A stretch of DNA of 64,000 bases from positions 18,812,469 to 18,876,468 of the forward strand of contig NC_057790.1 of assembly GCF_014905175.1 (NCBI RefSeq). The letters are read 5' to 3'. The stretch comes from Aphidius gifuensis (taxonomy: Eukaryota; Arthropoda; Insecta; Hymenoptera; Braconidae). Made by a program: the position numbers and the translations under genes. Each line of letters opens with the position of its first letter. Position 1 is the first letter of the stretch. Positions 62,801 through 64,000 of this stretch are shown piece by piece. A model generated the notes under the pieces. That model was not told where the DNA came from, did not search any database, and was given only the letters and a program-made list of their open reading frames with translations.

Positions 62801-63133
62801 TCAATTATAATCATCAACTGGTATATTAAAAATAATAATATATATAGTTTAATTCATTTTTTTTTCCTTGTAATAATTTTAAATGTTCAAGAAAAAAAAA
62901 ATAAATAATACTCCAAAAATTAATACAAGTTTATTTATTTATTATATTTTTAATTAAAAAAATAAAGAAAAAAAATGTCATCTGTTAAAATATACTCACG
63001 TCTGGATGTTCTTTTACGGGTACATAGACCTTTTCAGTTAATGTGGTAATTTCTCCCTCAGCTTCTGGTAACGTTAATGGTTCTTTTTTAACTCCACTTA
63101 TTTGAAACAGACTCGCTCGTACTTTTGCAATTT
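56542..63133 (-). CDS. how: held out wings (STAR/KH RNA-binding protein), 3' part of gene
   Basis: HOW binds ACUAA-type RNA elements and controls splicing, stability and export of mRNAs in muscle, tendon and glia; it is the insect orthologue of vertebrate Quaking. Exons on the - strand: 63133-63000, 59385-59269, 58017-57874, 57650-57551, 56858-56542, with phases 1, 0, 0, 0, 1. They give the end of QUA1, the complete KH domain, QUA2 and the C-terminal tail (~270 residues). The first visible exon starts inside a Glu codon, so at least one upstream exon (start, most of QUA1) lies past position 64000. The main tail ends LLTEYADHSGGLFAR; an alternative donor leads to the HPYQR exon at 52628. Confidence 0.96.
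57551..57650 (-). CDS. how: how exon: QUA2 domain
   Basis: ADGEDELKKRQLMELAIING then TYRDSNTKVANQA, the QUA2 motif that extends RNA recognition beyond the KH fold. The acceptor region TTATTAGCAG is a tandem NAGNAG, so an extra Gln codon (from 57653) may be included in some transcripts. The donor is GCAG|GTAAAT, phase 1. Confidence 0.95.
57874..58017 (-). CDS. how: how exon: C-terminal half of KH
   Basis: 48 codons, EEQNRGKPNWEHLTDELHVL then TVEDTENRATLKLARAVEEV to KKLLVPV. Phase 0 at both ends; the donor is GTG|GTGAGA. Confidence 0.96.
59269..59385 (-). CDS. how: how exon: KH core with GxxG loop
   Basis: 39 codons, FNFVGRILGPRGMTAKQLEQ then ETGCKIMVRGKGSMRDKKK. The GPRG loop contacts RNA; residues are identical to the deeply conserved Quaking/HOW family at almost every position. 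Phase 0 at both ends (AAG|GTAAAT). Confidence 0.97.
59386..62999 (-). other. how intron
   Basis: A 3.6 kb AT-rich intron. GC-richer patches lie at 59740-59910, 60300-60440, 61079-61200 (a 38-codon open frame on the + strand) and 62110-62250. None could be assigned to a gene. Confidence 0.5.
63000..63133 (-). CDS. how: how exon: end of QUA1 and start of KH
   Basis: The acceptor is TTACAG and the first bases AA finish a Glu codon. It reads IAKVRASLFQISGVKKEPLT, then LTEKVYVPVKEHPD, the beginning of the maxi-KH domain. The donor is GAC|GTGAGT. The 3.6 kb intron that follows holds no supported gene. Confidence 0.95.
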
Positions 63134-64000
63134 CTGTAATTAAAAACAATAAAACAAAATTAATATTAAAATAATAAATCATTTTTTTAAACAACGAAAT
63201 TTATATATTTTATAATTTTTATATCTAGCATCAATGAGAAAATATAAATTATAATAAAAAGAAAAAAAAAAAAATTTTATAATCACGTTGCAATAAATTA
63301 ACGTCACGCATCGTATCAAGATTGAATTTACCTCACGTGAGTAAATTTTTTTTTTGTCCTTGACACAAAGTAGAGTAATCATATATGTGTAATTAATTCA
63401 AGTACAAATTATTTCATTAATAATAAAAATAATAATGAACTATATTCAGGTATTTTTAAAAATTAGTTATTTTAGTTTTTATTTTTTTATATATATACTC
63501 AAGTTTAATTTATAAATATATATTTTGACAAGTCAAAATAAAATGCATTTGTCAGTCCCTCATCTACCAATCATAGCATGACAATGATGATGACATGATG
63601 TCATTAAAAACCTTGATATACGAGCCACAATTATACCCCATGATCTCCATCAATGTGTTTTTTTTTTTGTCAATATAATTTATTTGTCTAGTATTTTCAA
63701 TAACATGTTATTTTATTAGACAGATAAACGATCAAATTAATTTTTATTTTAATAATAAATAATAGCTTGATGAGTGCACATGAATAAAAAAAACAAAGAC
63801 ATAAACAAATGGTACTTTGTAAAATTGAAAGGAAAATTATAACGAGTGACGAATTGAAATACACGTTGTGTTTTTTTTCGATGCCAAGATGTTATTTTTT
63901 TTATATATATGATATATATTTTCAACATATGTGCATGTATGTTCACTGAGGGCGTATTATTGCAATAATAATATTCTCAATTTCATTATACATATATACT
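63134..64000 (-). other. how upstream intron to the window edge
   Basis: AT-rich; no exon for the missing QUA1 part of HOW was found here, so it lies beyond the edge. A GC-richer patch at 63540-63660 has no clear content. Confidence 0.5.

Overview
This window reads as nuclear DNA of an insect, most likely a hymenopteran (parasitoid-wasp-like). It is very A+T-rich and full of homopolymers, its introns are AT-rich with GT..AG ends, and the three recognisable genes are insect developmental or housekeeping genes. No bacterial or viral gene was seen. The species is not determined.

Region 1 (1-31 kb, + strand): the ecdysone receptor gene, EcR. Two alternative first coding exons are visible: an EcR-A exon (2126-3116, with N-rich and twin poly-Q tracts) and an EcR-B1 exon (from 21111 to 21408). 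Each ends in phase 1 and fits the same shared exons at 29277-30786, which carry the DNA-binding domain, hinge and ligand-binding domain. Predicted products are 744 aa (A) and 513 aa (B1). The large introns hold GC-richer islands with nuclear-receptor half-sites, CTCF-like motifs and a TATA/CRE island. They also hold a 2.6 kb element (8184-10793) bounded by 13-bp terminal inverted repeats, containing a higher-order satellite, a tRNA-like segment and a large near-palindrome.

Region 2 (31-38.5 kb): an intergenic and 3'-UTR desert between two convergent genes.

Region 3 (38.5-46 kb, - strand): a complete 12-exon M13 zinc metallopeptidase (neprilysin family; 783 aa; type II membrane protein with HEITH, the GENIAD glutamate and a C-terminal CxxW). 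Its 4.0 kb fifth intron is almost filled by about 29 copies of a ~121-bp tandem repeat. In the sense orientation each unit carries acceptor-like and consensus donor-like splice motifs. A 108-nt phase-0 candidate cassette exon lies at the upstream edge of that intron.

Region 4 (49-64 kb, - strand): the 3' part of held out wings (how), a STAR/KH RNA-binding protein. Five exons cover the end of QUA1, KH, QUA2 and the C-terminal tail; the N-terminal exon(s) lie beyond the right edge. The last main exon ends by reading through a usable donor. That donor is phase-compatible with an exon 3.9 kb downstream that encodes the HPYQR nuclear-retention motif, so both short and long how isoforms can be predicted. 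Two further GC-rich islands may be extra tail exons.

EcR and how both make isoforms by alternative ends (5' for EcR, 3' for how). The rest of the window is AT-rich low-complexity sequence in which I see no further supported genes.
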